In this document: positions 33,611-39,962 of the stretch, in pieces
How positions within the stretch are numbered: position 1 is the stretch's first letter
How the letters are laid out: every line of letters starts with the position of its first letter
Assembly: GCF_000495815.1 (NCBI RefSeq)
Contig: NZ_AWGE01000003.1
Location: 1-57,706 of the forward strand
From: Asticcacaulis sp. AC466
GTDB taxonomy: Bacteria > Pseudomonadota > Alphaproteobacteria > Caulobacterales > Caulobacteraceae
Reading direction: 5' to 3'
DNA: 57,706 nt
Position numbers and translations under genes: made by a program
Notes under the pieces: generated by a model
Database searches by the model: none
Seen by the model: the letters and a program-made list of their open reading frames with translations, nothing else
Told to the model about the DNA's origin: nothing

Positions 33611-33625
33611 TCCCTTTAAACGTGA
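33611..33625. promoter_or_regulatory. operator-like dyad O8 overlapping a ribosome binding site
   Basis: Minus strand TCACGTTTAAAGGGA followed by TTTTGTTATG, almost the same leader as at O7: the dyad's right half is the ribosome binding site of 32959-33603. Confidence 0.65.
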
Positions 33626-33628
33626 AAG

Positions 33629-33808
33629 TTAGTGCGCGAAAATGCTGTTGCCGACCAGCAGCCAGAAGCCACCGCAGACGAGCGTAACGCCGATGATGGT
33701 GTAGGCAAAGGGCCAACGCGGCTCCGAGTGCCAGTCTGGATCGGAGAAGGGATCACCCTTGCTGTCCGATTGAAGGCGTGGATCGAGATGAGAGTTATGC
33801 GGTTTCAT
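33629..33808 (-). CDS. small C-terminally anchored membrane protein
   Basis: 59 residues from MKPHNSHLDPRLQSDSKG; hydrophilic N-terminus and one C-terminal membrane helix (FAYTIIGVTLVCGGFWLLVG). Start 33808 has GGAGCAAGCCT upstream. Unknown function. Confidence 0.6.
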   Translation of the reverse strand: MKPHNSHLDPRLQSDSKGDPFSDPDWHSEPRWPFAYTIIGVTLVCGGFWLLVGNSIFAH

Positions 33809-33872
33809 AGGCTTGCTCCTGGTCAGAGTAGAAGAGGGAATGTTTGCATCTGACCATGTCGCGACTTGACTG

Positions 33873-33887
33873 TCAATTAAAAAGTGA
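33873..33887. promoter_or_regulatory. operator-like dyad O9 (extended form)
   Basis: TCAATTAAAAAGTGA, flanked by TGACTG on the left and AAGTCACG on the right. This is the clearest 27-bp form: arms TGACTGTCA and TGAAAGTCA about a 9-bp AT-rich centre, differing from perfect symmetry at one position. The minus-strand left arm is a TTGACA -35 box. Confidence 0.75.
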
Positions 33888-33896
33888 AAGTCACGT

Positions 33897-33923
33897 AAAA
33901 AGGGCTCAGCCAAAGCCGAGCCC
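33897..33923 (-). terminator. rho-independent terminator of the Ro60 gene
   Basis: On the minus strand GGGCTCGGC-TTTG-GCTGAGCCC (one mismatch) followed by TTTTT, 28 bases after the Ro60-like stop. Confidence 0.8.
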
Positions 33924-33950
33924 TTCTGACGCTGTAATGGTAGCGTAGGA

Positions 33951-35264
33951 TTAGCTCTCAAGCGCCCTGATGTACCTCAGTACCGACTCGGAGAAGCCGT
34001 CCAGGTGCGTCCACCGGCCGTAACCCACGCCGTTTTTGTAGGAGGCGACGTTGATCATATAACCCTTACGGCCTGGGTGCGGATCTGGCGCCGATCCGTC
34101 GCCAGACTGTTCGTCAGTGATAACGATAAGTCGATCGTATGGAATCAGATCGTTGAGGCCTTTGATGGCTGCTCGCAGGTTTGTTCCGCCGTGAGGCTGC
34201 GATTTTGAAATCACCTCAACGCCGGCCATGCCGAGCCGATGCGGGACTTCGACGAGGTAATTTGAGAAACTGAACACGCGCACGTCGCCCGTGATCACTG
34301 AGGCTAAAGCGCAGGCAGCATCCATACGTGTCAGGTCCGACTTTGACGATAGTTTTGTGTCCATCGATCCAGACACATCCACGAGAACGACCGTTACACC
34401 ATCGAAAGTCGGCCCCTCGGACAGGCCCGCGATCAATGCGCCGTCGATAGCCGGCTCAAAGGTAGGCACCGCGCGCGCCGCCGCGATAAAGCGGAACGGC
34501 AACACCTTATCCGCACCGCCGCGGCGAGCCCGCAATGCATCAGAAACCAAGGCGCGATCTACACCGGCTTCTGCCATGTTGCGCAGGTTGCGCAGCAGAG
34601 CCAGGTAGCCGAGTTTCTGTTCTCGCAACAACCTCTCAAAGGTTTCACGCCTGTTTGCGCCGCCAGACAGTGCGACCTCCCAGGTGTCCGGGCTTTCGAG
34701 TGTGCCGGCGGCAAGCCTGTTCCACAACTCCTGTTGGGCGTCGTTCAAGGGCTTAGGCCGCACCATGAAAAGGACATCCCGCAGTTTGATTGCATGGTCG
34801 CGATTGTACTTAGCGAGGGCGTAGGCGTCGAACTTGGTGAACGCGCGGCTCAGCCCTTTCTTCAGTTGGGCGGCAATCGGCCGGCGTCCGTCCTTCCAGT
34901 ACAGGGCCAGCAGTTCGGCCAGTTCGTCGGCCCGGCTGATAACCTCGTAGATGGTGTCCGCAACAAACGACTCGCCGCTGCCGCGCTTGACCAGGGTCAG
35001 AAGCAACAGCAGGGGGACATGGCGAAGGTTGTGGACACGCCGCGCTTCGACGGCCAGGTTGGCAAGCGTCTTGAGGGGCACCTTTACGGCATATTCCTCA
35101 ATGCGCTGGGCGATAGACTTGCCGTCTTCGTAGAATTCATTTTCCCACAATAGGCACGAGAGGACAGACCGACGCAATTGCTGCTCGTCGGTGAGGCGCG
35201 GGAATGCCGGCGCTCCTTCGTGAGTCTTGGGACGGGTGATTGTAGTGGCGGTGTTGAAACGCAT
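33951..35264 (-). CDS. rsr: Ro60/Rsr orthologue: TROVE domain plus vWA domain
   Basis: 437 residues. The N-terminal ~270 residues are a TROVE/HEAT-type helical solenoid (LRRSVLSCLLWENEFYEDG, VHNLRHVPLLLLLTLVKRG), and the C-terminal ~170 a von Willebrand A domain with an intact MIDAS (DVSGSM) plus THR/Asp loops (GGTNLRAA; VITDEQS). This is the Ro60 layout; such rings bind Y RNAs and structured RNA ends and assist RNA decay or quality control. The leader is directly downstream of a tandem tRNA-like RNA array on the same strand, which is where bacterial Y RNAs usually lie. Confidence 0.92.
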   Translation of the reverse strand: MRFNTATTITRPKTHEGAPAFPRLTDEQQLRRSVLSCLLWENEFYEDGKSIAQRIEEYAVKVPLKTLANLAVEARRVHNLRHVPLLLLLTLVKRGSGESFVADTIYEVISRADELAELLALYWKDGRRPIAAQLKKGLSRAFTKFDAYALAKYNRDHAIKLRDVLFMVRPKPLNDAQQELWNRLAAGTLESPDTWEVALSGGANRRETFERLLREQKLGYLALLRNLRNMAEAGVDRALVSDALRARRGGADKVLPFRFIAAARAVPTFEPAIDGALIAGLSEGPTFDGVTVVLVDVSGSMDTKLSSKSDLTRMDAACALASVITGDVRVFSFSNYLVEVPHRLGMAGVEVISKSQPHGGTNLRAAIKGLNDLIPYDRLIVITDEQSGDGSAPDPHPGRKGYMINVASYKNGVGYGRWTHLDGFSESVLRYIRALES

Positions 35265-35284
35265 GGTCGGCGGTCTCCATGAAG

Positions 35285-35376
35285 GGTTGCTGGACCGCGA
35301 AATAGAAGTGGGATCGGAGGGCGACGGGCGCCCGCAGAACGGTCAGCGCTCTCTTACTGAGCTACAGCCTGGCGTT
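35285..35376 (-). ncRNA. partial tRNA-like unit (D-arm type) next to the Ro60 start
   Basis: Contains a D-arm-like hairpin at 35348-35362 (GCTC-AGTAAGA-GAGC), a TGGC-AAAC-GCCA hairpin at 35371-35382 and a GTCAGC/GCTGAC pairing with 35382-35387, but no T-arm. It may be the 5' half of a fourth, truncated unit or part of the Ro60 leader. Confidence 0.4.
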
Positions 35377-35381
35377 TGCCA

Positions 35382-35517
35382 TGCTGACGAGGATTTACAC
35401 CTCGCGGCCTCTGTCTTGCATAGAAGTAGCTGCAGACTGCAGCACCTCCGATCCAACTAATATAGCGCGGAAGGACTGTCGAATTCAGATATGCGTCTAC
35501 CAATTCCGCCATCGGCT
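35382..35517 (-). ncRNA. tRNA-like RNA unit 3 (candidate Y RNA)
   Basis: Reading leftward: a tRNA-Leu-like D-arm region (GGCGGAATTGGTAGACGC, 35493-35510), a 6-bp hairpin GCTGCA-GTC-TGCAGC (35429-35443), the conserved TACTTC, then a T-arm-like hairpin CGAGG-TGTAAAT-CCTCG (35388-35404), one T and CAGCA pairing with TGCTG at 35440-35444. The T-loop is degenerate relative to the other units. No anticodon arm of normal geometry. Confidence 0.6.
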
Positions 35518-35523
35518 CCCAAA

Positions 35524-35660
35524 AGGTGCTGAGCAGGATTCGAACCTGCAATCGTTGTTACGAAGTAACTGAACTCTTCACTATCCACGAATTGCAGTGA
35601 GGGAACCGGCGATAGCAGCACAGGTTTGTCTTTTGCTCTACCCATCTGAGCTTCCGGCCT
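35524..35660 (-). ncRNA. tRNA-like RNA unit 2 (candidate Y RNA)
   Basis: A D-arm-like hairpin GCTC-AGATGGGTA-GAGC (35635-35651) leads to a structured part bounded by GTGCTG (35616-35621) and CAGCAC (35526-35531), containing CTATC/GATAG, GTTAC-TTC-GTAAC, and a perfect T-arm GCAGG-TTCGAAT-CCTGC (35533-35549). As in the sister units a single T joins T-stem and acceptor-like strand. Too long and lacking normal spacing for a standard tRNA. Confidence 0.65.
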
Positions 35661-35663
35661 TGC

Positions 35664-35802
35664 GACCGAGCCGGATTCGAACCGGCGACCCAAAGAGAAG
35701 TATCTGCGATCTGCACCACTCACTAAAAACTCGGATGTTAGGGAATTGTCGAACACGGCTGTTTTCATCCACAAGAAGTAACCGTGGTCTGCACCACCAA
35801 CG
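35664..35802 (-). ncRNA. tRNA-like RNA unit 1 (candidate Y RNA)
   Basis: Perfect T-arm GCCGG-TTCGAAT-CCGGC (35670-35686), one T, then CGGTC pairing with GATCG at 35707-35711; conserved CAGATACTTC lies between. Upstream, a second CACGG/CCGTG pairing with TACTTC suggests a degenerate copy. The 5' end is set by the promoter with -10 box at 35809-35814. No D-arm-like box was seen in this first unit. Confidence 0.6.
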
Positions 35803-35808
35803 ATGCAG

Positions 35809-35837
35809 ACCATAGAGCGGCGCATTTGCACTGTCAA
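35809..35837 (-). promoter_or_regulatory. promoter for the tRNA-like RNA array, overlapping O10
   Basis: Minus strand TTGACA (35832-35837), 17 bases, TATGGT (35809-35814): a good sigma70-type promoter. The -35 box is the left arm of operator-like dyad O10, so a bound repressor would block it. A GGTCTGCA/TGCAGACC dyad (35786-35811) overlaps the -10 box. Confidence 0.65.
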
Positions 35838-35848
35838 TTAAAAAGTGA
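35834..35848. promoter_or_regulatory. operator-like dyad O10 (extended form)
   Basis: TCAATTAAAAAGTGA followed by ATGTCACGC. Core identical to O9. Sits between the leftward RNA array and the rightward block, so it could control both directions. Confidence 0.75.
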
Positions 35849-35919
35849 ATGTCACGCAATATTGACGATCTTGGGCGGACGTGCGAACGTGCAGAAGTGC
35901 CATAGCATGGAGGGTCGAT

Positions 35920-35994
35920 ATGATCCGGTTGGTCGCCCGAAGTATTAGTGAAATCCCTGTTTTTACTGAGCGTATCGACGACCTGCGACCCTAA
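35920..35994 (+). CDS. possible 24-residue peptide
   Basis: ATG 35920 follows GGAGGG at five bases and opens MIRLVARSISEIPVFTERID. It is the only ORF in a short transcription unit that starts after operator-like dyad O10 and ends at the hairpin at 36036. It could equally be an RNA with an accidental ORF. Confidence 0.3.
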   Translation: MIRLVARSISEIPVFTERIDDLRP

Positions 35995-36035
35995 CCCCTT
36001 ATACTCCGGACGATCTGTTCGGGTAACGCCTCACA

Positions 36036-36066
36036 GCCCGGTCGCACAACGGCCGGGCATTTCAAT
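36036..36066 (+). terminator. candidate terminator hairpin
   Basis: GCCCGG (36036-36041) pairs with CCGGGC (36053-36058), followed by ATTTCAATTTC. T-rich but interrupted, so a moderate terminator. Its stem resembles the next terminator at 36197. Confidence 0.55.
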
Positions 36067-36067
36067 T

Positions 36068-36082
36068 TCACTCAAAACGTGA
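36068..36082. promoter_or_regulatory. operator-like dyad O11
   Basis: TCACTCAAAACGTGA, immediately followed by ATAGTG and TTGACGGCCTG, a possible -35 box of the next short unit. Confidence 0.65.
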
Positions 36083-36223
36083 AATAGTGTTGACGGCCTG
36101 TTGAATCCGTGAGAGCGTGCAGTTCTTCGCAAGAGACCTTACCGAGGAGCCTCCCATGAAGTAGCAGATGTTCTCCGCCTCCTGAACCAACTCAACGCCC
36201 GGTCACAGTGCCGGGCGTTTTTG
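36083..36223 (+). ncRNA. candidate small RNA or leader transcript
   Basis: A ~140-base segment between operator-like dyad O11 and a strong terminator. It has no ORF longer than a few codons; a GAGGAG ribosome binding site is followed by the minimal ORF ATGAAGTAG at 36157. Such a start-Lys-stop ORF may be a leader or a ribosome-stalling element. Expression is not shown by the sequence itself. Confidence 0.4.
36197..36223 (+). terminator. rho-independent terminator
   Basis: CGCCCGG (36197-36203), TCACAGTG loop, CCGGGCG (36212-36218), then TTTTT. Strong. Confidence 0.85.
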
Positions 36224-36247
36224 CGTTCTAAGGGTAGGAAGACATTT

Positions 36248-36262
36248 TCAAGTAAAAGGTGA
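36248..36262. promoter_or_regulatory. operator-like dyad O12 overlapping a ribosome binding site
   Basis: TCAAGTAAAAGGTGA followed by TTGTCATG. The AAGGTGA of its right half is the ribosome binding site for ATG 36268. Confidence 0.65.
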
Positions 36263-36267
36263 TTGTC

Positions 36268-36477
36268 ATGTCGATTGTCGAGATCCGAACAGGTGGCGAT
36301 GTCCGGTCATTGCACCGGCACTACATGCGCAAGTCGAAAGAAGATTTAGTGCGCAGTCTCCAAGACCTGCAGCGCATGGTCGGTGATACACCTGAACCCA
36401 CAAACCATTTAATGAGTTTCAGCAAAGGCGGGCTCGCGCAAAGAGCCTTGGCCATACACAAGAGGTTGCCCGAATGA
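36268..36477 (+). CDS. hypothetical protein
   Basis: 69 residues from MSIVEIRTGGDVRSLHRHYM, helical and basic. Start ATG 36268 has AAGGTGA seven bases upstream; GTG 36259 lies inside that ribosome binding site. First gene of the rightward block; four-base overlap with the next. No family recognised. Confidence 0.65.
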   Translation: MSIVEIRTGGDVRSLHRHYMRKSKEDLVRSLQDLQRMVGDTPEPTNHLMSFSKGGLAQRALAIHKRLPE

Positions 36478-36899
36478 CCACCGATACAATGATCGAGCCC
36501 GACGGCTGGTATCTGCACCGCGCCACCAATGACCAGTCGTCGCCCGACTGGATCGTCGAATTCATGAGACTGGGCGGCGGACAGCTTACGTCGGGCCGTG
36601 GCGCCGATCTGCCGGCCGCCTGGACGAATGCCGTCGCCAACATCGAGGCTGCAGAGAGCGGGCTTGTGCCGACGCAAGAGAATGGCCCGATGATCCTGTC
36701 GATCAGCAAGATATTCGCCGCCGGCACGAAGGTCGCTTTTGACAGTCACTCGGGTGCGCTGCGTGACGCCCGGGCAGGCGACCGAATGTCTTTTCCCATG
36801 CCGGCCTACGTGCTATCCGAAGACGGCCGCAGCGCTATCGTCGAGCGGCCGATCTGGGAGAATCTGCACACCCACCGGTTTCTGAAGAGGGAAGTGTGA
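36474..36899 (+). CDS. hypothetical protein with 'EPxGWYL' domain
   Basis: 141 residues. MIEPDGWYLHRATN, WIVEFMRLGG and GADLPAAWTNAVANI repeat the layout of the C-terminal domain of 31329-32108. The C-terminal half (KIFAAGTKVAFDSHSGALRD) is unrelated. Function unknown. Confidence 0.7.
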   Translation: MTTDTMIEPDGWYLHRATNDQSSPDWIVEFMRLGGGQLTSGRGADLPAAWTNAVANIEAAESGLVPTQENGPMILSISKIFAAGTKVAFDSHSGALRDARAGDRMSFPMPAYVLSEDGRSAIVERPIWENLHTHRFLKREV

Positions 36900-36902
36900 C
36901 GC

Positions 36903-37118
36903 ATGATCCAACCCAATTCTGAATTCGAAGCCTTCTTCGCCGGCCAATGGGGCGATCTGCTGAACCAGGTTTATCCCAGCGAACTGTCCTGGGACCGAAA
37001 GGCTGCGATCCTGTATTGGGTTGACGTGCTCGGCAAACCGGCACCCTATGCCCCGGCCGATGTGCCAAGGGAAGCGCCGTCATCGATCGACGATGAGATT
37101 GCGGACTTGCTGGCGTGA
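36903..37118 (+). CDS. small protein with DDEIADLLA tail
   Basis: 71 residues from ATG 36903. Helical N-terminus (FEAFFAGQWGDLLNQVY), Pro-rich linker, then SSIDDEIADLLA at the extreme C-terminus, the phage-wide acidic LxDLL motif. Shares its stop with the next gene's GTG start. No family recognised. Confidence 0.7.
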   Translation: MIQPNSEFEAFFAGQWGDLLNQVYPSELSWDRKAAILYWVDVLGKPAPYAPADVPREAPSSIDDEIADLLA

Positions 37119-37654
37119 CATTGCAGATCAGGCCGATCAGCCTATTGCAAGCCCGTAAATTCGTCGGCGTATTGCACCGGCATCACGGAGAGCCCCAGGG
37201 CGGCAAATTTGCCATTGCTGCCGAGGAGTCCGGGCGAATTGTCGGGGTAGTGATCGCAGGGCGGCCAGTGGCCCGGCACCTCGACACCGGCAGAGTTGCT
37301 GAGGTAACGCGCCTTTGCACCGACGGCACGCGCAACGCCTGTTCGCTGTTATACGGCGCCGCGGCCCGGGCGGCAAAAGCCATGGGCTATGAGCGCATCT
37401 ACACCTACACGCTTGCCTTTGAGCCCGGTTCCAGTTTGCACGCTGCAGGATGGTGCAGGGATATTGAGACGCGCGGCGCCAGCTGGGATCAACCTGGCCG
37501 GAGACGGACGGATAAGCATCAACTCGGGCCGAAGGTGCGATGGGTGAGGGTGTTGAATCCTATGAGCGTCCCCGACTTCCCATGTCCGCTGCGCTTGTAC
37601 CTAGATGCAATGAGTCAGATCGACCCCATAGACAAACCGCAGATTCACGTTTAA
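37115..37654 (+). CDS. XF1762-like acetyltransferase-related protein
   Basis: 179 residues from GTG 37115. HRHHGEPQGGKFAIAAE, RIVGVVIAGRPVARHLDTGR and EVTRLCTDGTRNACSLLYGA is the recurring core of the XF1762 phage family, which has a GNAT-like fold. Substrate unknown. It ends PQIHV, with CAC GTT TAA forming half of operator-like dyad O13. Confidence 0.82.
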   Translation: MTLQIRPISLLQARKFVGVLHRHHGEPQGGKFAIAAEESGRIVGVVIAGRPVARHLDTGRVAEVTRLCTDGTRNACSLLYGAAARAAKAMGYERIYTYTLAFEPGSSLHAAGWCRDIETRGASWDQPGRRRTDKHQLGPKVRWVRVLNPMSVPDFPCPLRLYLDAMSQIDPIDKPQIHV

Positions 37655-37659
37655 AGTGA
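37645..37659. promoter_or_regulatory. operator-like dyad O13 overlapping a stop codon
   Basis: TCACGTTTAAAGTGA, a full two-sided copy that contains the stop codon of 37115-37654. The following 110 bases hold no convincing gene. Confidence 0.7.
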
Positions 37660-37769
37660 TATTGCTTGATGGACACGACGCCGAGCGACCCCGCGATGAT
37701 CAATGCCGCGGCTCGCCAACGTCCCCATAGGGCGATCATCCTCACAACTGAATCTATGAAGGTATCACC

Positions 37770-38318
37770 ATGTCTGTGATTGCAAAGGTCGCCGTGCGCG
37801 GCGTCGAAAAACAATACAACCTTTACCGCGTCGAGGCCTATTGTCAGGCCGAGAACCAACTTATGGCCCAATATGCCGATCCAACCGATGAAGACCTGCT
37901 GTTTAGCCGGGCCAGTCCGTCGGGCGAGATGCGCGCCAAGTTCCCCGAGGACCCGCACATGGTTGAAGGTGACCAGCTGTATGTGATCTTTACCCGGGCG
38001 CCGCAGCCGCGCGCCTGGCATTGGTCGAAAGCCCGCGTTCAGAGTGTCACCGATTATGGCGGCGTCACCAAGGAAGTGCGAATCTGCTCACCGCATAGCT
38101 ACGGCCGCCCGGATCTGGCCGCTAACGAACTGCCGGACTTCACGTTTAAAATCTCGATCGATAATGCCGGCGCGTCCGAGCAGTTTCAGCCGAATGACGC
38201 CGATTGGGTTGTCGGACTCTATCGGTCGTCCCAGGTCACCATGGACCAGGCGCTACAGCTTGCCCGTGATGCGCGGGGTGAGCCTGCTGAGGAACTCGTA
38301 GATGAAAGCCAAGGTTAA
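37770..38318 (+). CDS. hypothetical protein
   Basis: 182 residues from MSVIAKVAVRGVEKQYNLYR, soluble, mixed alpha/beta with several aromatic strands (DQLYVIFTRAPQPRAWHWSK) and an acidic C-terminus (EPAEELVDESQG). No family recognised. ATG 37770 follows GAAGGTATCACC. It overlaps the next gene by 17 bp. Confidence 0.7.
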   Translation: MSVIAKVAVRGVEKQYNLYRVEAYCQAENQLMAQYADPTDEDLLFSRASPSGEMRAKFPEDPHMVEGDQLYVIFTRAPQPRAWHWSKARVQSVTDYGGVTKEVRICSPHSYGRPDLAANELPDFTFKISIDNAGASEQFQPNDADWVVGLYRSSQVTMDQALQLARDARGEPAEELVDESQG

Positions 38319-38541
38319 ACTTTCCGCCGATGGCCGCTTCCGTCCTCTCCTCACTTATGGCGAGGGCCCCAGGCGCTATGGGCCGGTCGTCTCATTCAGT
38401 GTCGCTGTCACCCGAGCGCGGAAAGCTGAACAGGAGTTCCGTAACCGCGCCCTTATGCTCAAAGGTATCTTGGCTGAGCATAAGGAACGCATGGAAGAGA
38501 TGAAACGACGCCGACCAATGGGCGTCTACTACGCAGTTTGA
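38302..38541 (+). CDS. hypothetical basic protein
   Basis: 79 residues, basic, with a C-terminal helix (HKERMEEMKRRRPMGVYYAV). Starts within the previous gene and is followed by a terminator. No family recognised. Confidence 0.65.
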   Translation: MKAKVKLSADGRFRPLLTYGEGPRRYGPVVSFSVAVTRARKAEQEFRNRALMLKGILAEHKERMEEMKRRRPMGVYYAV

Positions 38542-38548
38542 TCTTCGA

Positions 38549-38579
38549 CCCGGTGGCCCAGGCTGCCGGGTTTTCTTTT
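38549..38579 (+). terminator. rho-independent terminator
   Basis: CCCGG (38549-38553) pairs with CCGGG (38566-38570), with inner GGCC/GGC pairing, followed by TTTTCTTTT. Ends the 37770-38541 unit. Confidence 0.85.
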
Positions 38580-38884
38580 GCCGCGCTGATCAAAATGCTC
38601 CGGGCGATCTGCCAAGGTAAGTCCGGCTGAACTTTTCAGGTACTGCTCCGGGTGATCCGGCAAGGTAGCCAAGGTAAGGCCTTACGTACGCGTATACGGG
38701 CGCCTGGACGCAGGTCTGCACGTGCATGTGCGCGTACACGTGTGACACGGGCGCCGCGCGATTTCCTATTATCGTTCAAAGGCTTGTTCGAAAATAATTT
38801 TGCGTGACTTTCACTTTTCAGTTGACAGTTTCACGTTTGCCGTGCGAAAAGGGGTTATCGAAACACGGCTAGGGAGTTAGCCAA
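38580..38884. other. 305-bp noncoding region with direct repeats and dyad-rich tract
   Basis: No gene is visible. It holds a direct repeat (TGCTCCGGGYGATC plus CAAGGTA) at 38596-38621 and 38644-38669, then from 38683 to 38760 an alternating purine-pyrimidine tract with several short palindromes (TACGTACG, TGCACGTGCA, ACACGTGT) and two GGGCGCC copies. Two operator-like dyads lie near its right end. Confidence 0.6.
38811..38825. promoter_or_regulatory. operator-like dyad O14 with adjacent partial copy
   Basis: Minus strand TCAACTGAAAAGTGA followed by AAGTCACG: extended form. A partial copy, TCACGTTTGCCGTGC, follows on the plus strand at 38831-38845. Plus-strand TTGACA at 38822-38827 is a possible -35 box for the gene at 38885. 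Confidence 0.65.
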
Positions 38885-39103
38885 ATGTCATCTGTCACCC
38901 TATTCAACGAAGTCAGCGATAATGGCGATTTCCGCGTTTGCGCCGAATGGCACAAAGACCGCACCTGTACGGTCACCACTTACGAAAACGACGGCAACGC
39001 TTGGCGTCAGGTCACCGTCCGTCACTACACATCTGACCTTTTGGCCGTCGGTTCCGCTAAGCGCAAATTCGCCAAGATGAATAAGGAGTCGCCTAAGCCA
39101 TGA
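38885..39103 (+). CDS. hypothetical protein
   Basis: 72 residues, hydrophilic beta-rich (FRVCAEWHKDRTCTVTTYEN), from ATG 38885 with AGGGAG ten bases upstream. No family recognised. Its stop overlaps the following 28-residue gene. Confidence 0.65.
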   Translation: MSSVTLFNEVSDNGDFRVCAEWHKDRTCTVTTYENDGNAWRQVTVRHYTSDLLAVGSAKRKFAKMNKESPKP

Positions 39104-39186
39104 AACTCCCCCCGCTAATCTACCTCACAAACCTATTCGTTTACGGCCTCTTGGTCGTTCTCACATGCGCATTATTGCGCCTATAG
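39100..39186 (+). CDS. 28-residue membrane peptide
   Basis: ATGA overlap with the previous stop. MKLPPLIYLTNLFVYGLLVV followed by LTCALLRL is a single hydrophobic helix. Below usual length limits for gene calling; the overlap and the operator right after its stop support it. Confidence 0.6.
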   Translation: MKLPPLIYLTNLFVYGLLVVLTCALLRL

Positions 39187-39188
39187 TT

Positions 39189-39203
39189 TCACGTTTAAAG
39201 GGA
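39189..39203. promoter_or_regulatory. operator-like dyad O15 overlapping a ribosome binding site
   Basis: TCACGTTTAAAGGGA, the same sequence as O7 and O8, here on the plus strand. AAAGGGA serves the gene at 39214. Confidence 0.65.
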
Positions 39204-39213
39204 AAGCTATGTT

Positions 39214-39600
39214 ATGACTGACTATTATGTTTTGAAGCACAAGACGCTTACGGCAGTGTCGCACATTGGTAGGGCTATTACCGCTATCCCGACCCAAATC
39301 ATTGGCCGCATGACCTTCGCGCAACGCAACCGATTGAATGCCAAAAACTTCGTGGCGGATGACCGGTGGCAATACAGGCTTATTGCCGACAAATTGGTTG
39401 AAATCGCATACGGCAATTTCATGGGTAATCCGGTTTTGGGTGTGACTGTCTTTCACCTGTACGGGGAGGATAGTGCACGCGCCGAAATGGATCACAATGC
39501 GTCAGACGCTGTGCATTCGGTCGACGAGCTTGTTGAAAAGCTTCTCTCCTTACAAACGGACGGCGGCGACCCGACAAGCAAATATCATGAGGCTTGCTGA
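39214..39600 (+). CDS. hypothetical protein
   Basis: 128 residues from MTDYYVLKHKTLTAVSHIGR; mixed alpha/beta, ends with acidic helix and TDGGDPTSKYHEAC. No family recognised. First of six compact rightward genes. Confidence 0.65.
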   Translation: MTDYYVLKHKTLTAVSHIGRAITAIPTQIIGRMTFAQRNRLNAKNFVADDRWQYRLIADKLVEIAYGNFMGNPVLGVTVFHLYGEDSARAEMDHNASDAVHSVDELVEKLLSLQTDGGDPTSKYHEAC

Positions 39601-39602
39601 TC

Positions 39603-39962
39603 ATGAAAACGTGGAAAGATATGGAGCCTGCCGCAGGCTCAAACTTGAACCGTATTCGCGTCGGCCAAACCCTTGAATTGTTCGGCGACCCGAAAAAGAA
39701 AATCGAAAAGGAAACAACGATTATCAAGTTTCCGGGCGGCCATGTGGAAGTGTCGCGCACCGCAGACAACGAATATTGGGTGCACGTATCGACGGCTGAA
39801 AACGGACAAATCGTTGACGCCCGTGCCGACGCGCAAGGCCGCTATGCCGACAACTTCCGCAATCTTGTGCGGGCTCTAAACACCGAAATTGCGGAAGGCG
39901 TGAATCACATAGCGTTCCGCGTAAAGCCGGGAAATCTTAAGCCTTGGGAGATCGAAGAATGA
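39603..39962 (+). CDS. hypothetical protein
   Basis: 119 residues from MKTWKDMEPAAGSNLNRIRV. Contains IIKFPGGHVEVSRTADNEYW, beta-rich. ATG 39603 used rather than TTG 39594. No family recognised; overlaps the next gene (ATGA). Confidence 0.65.
   Translation: MKTWKDMEPAAGSNLNRIRVGQTLELFGDPKKKIEKETTIIKFPGGHVEVSRTADNEYWVHVSTAENGQIVDARADAQGRYADNFRNLVRALNTEIAEGVNHIAFRVKPGNLKPWEIEE

Noticed and set aside
35524..35686. Ordinary tRNA genes
   Set aside because: T-arms are perfect but D-arm spacing, acceptor length (5-6 bp) and missing anticodon geometry do not fit standard tRNAs.
35457..35837. Leftward ORF of 126 codons over the tRNA-like array
   Set aside because: The repeats in its translation come from the RNA-level repeats and T-arms; not protein-like.
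37669..37779. Possible 36-codon ORF in the gap before 37770
   Set aside because: No ribosome binding site, and it overlaps the start of the better-supported gene.
38142..38156. TCACGTTTAAAATCT in 37770-38318 as an operator
   Set aside because: Only the left half matches; the right half lacks GTGA, and it lies within codons.
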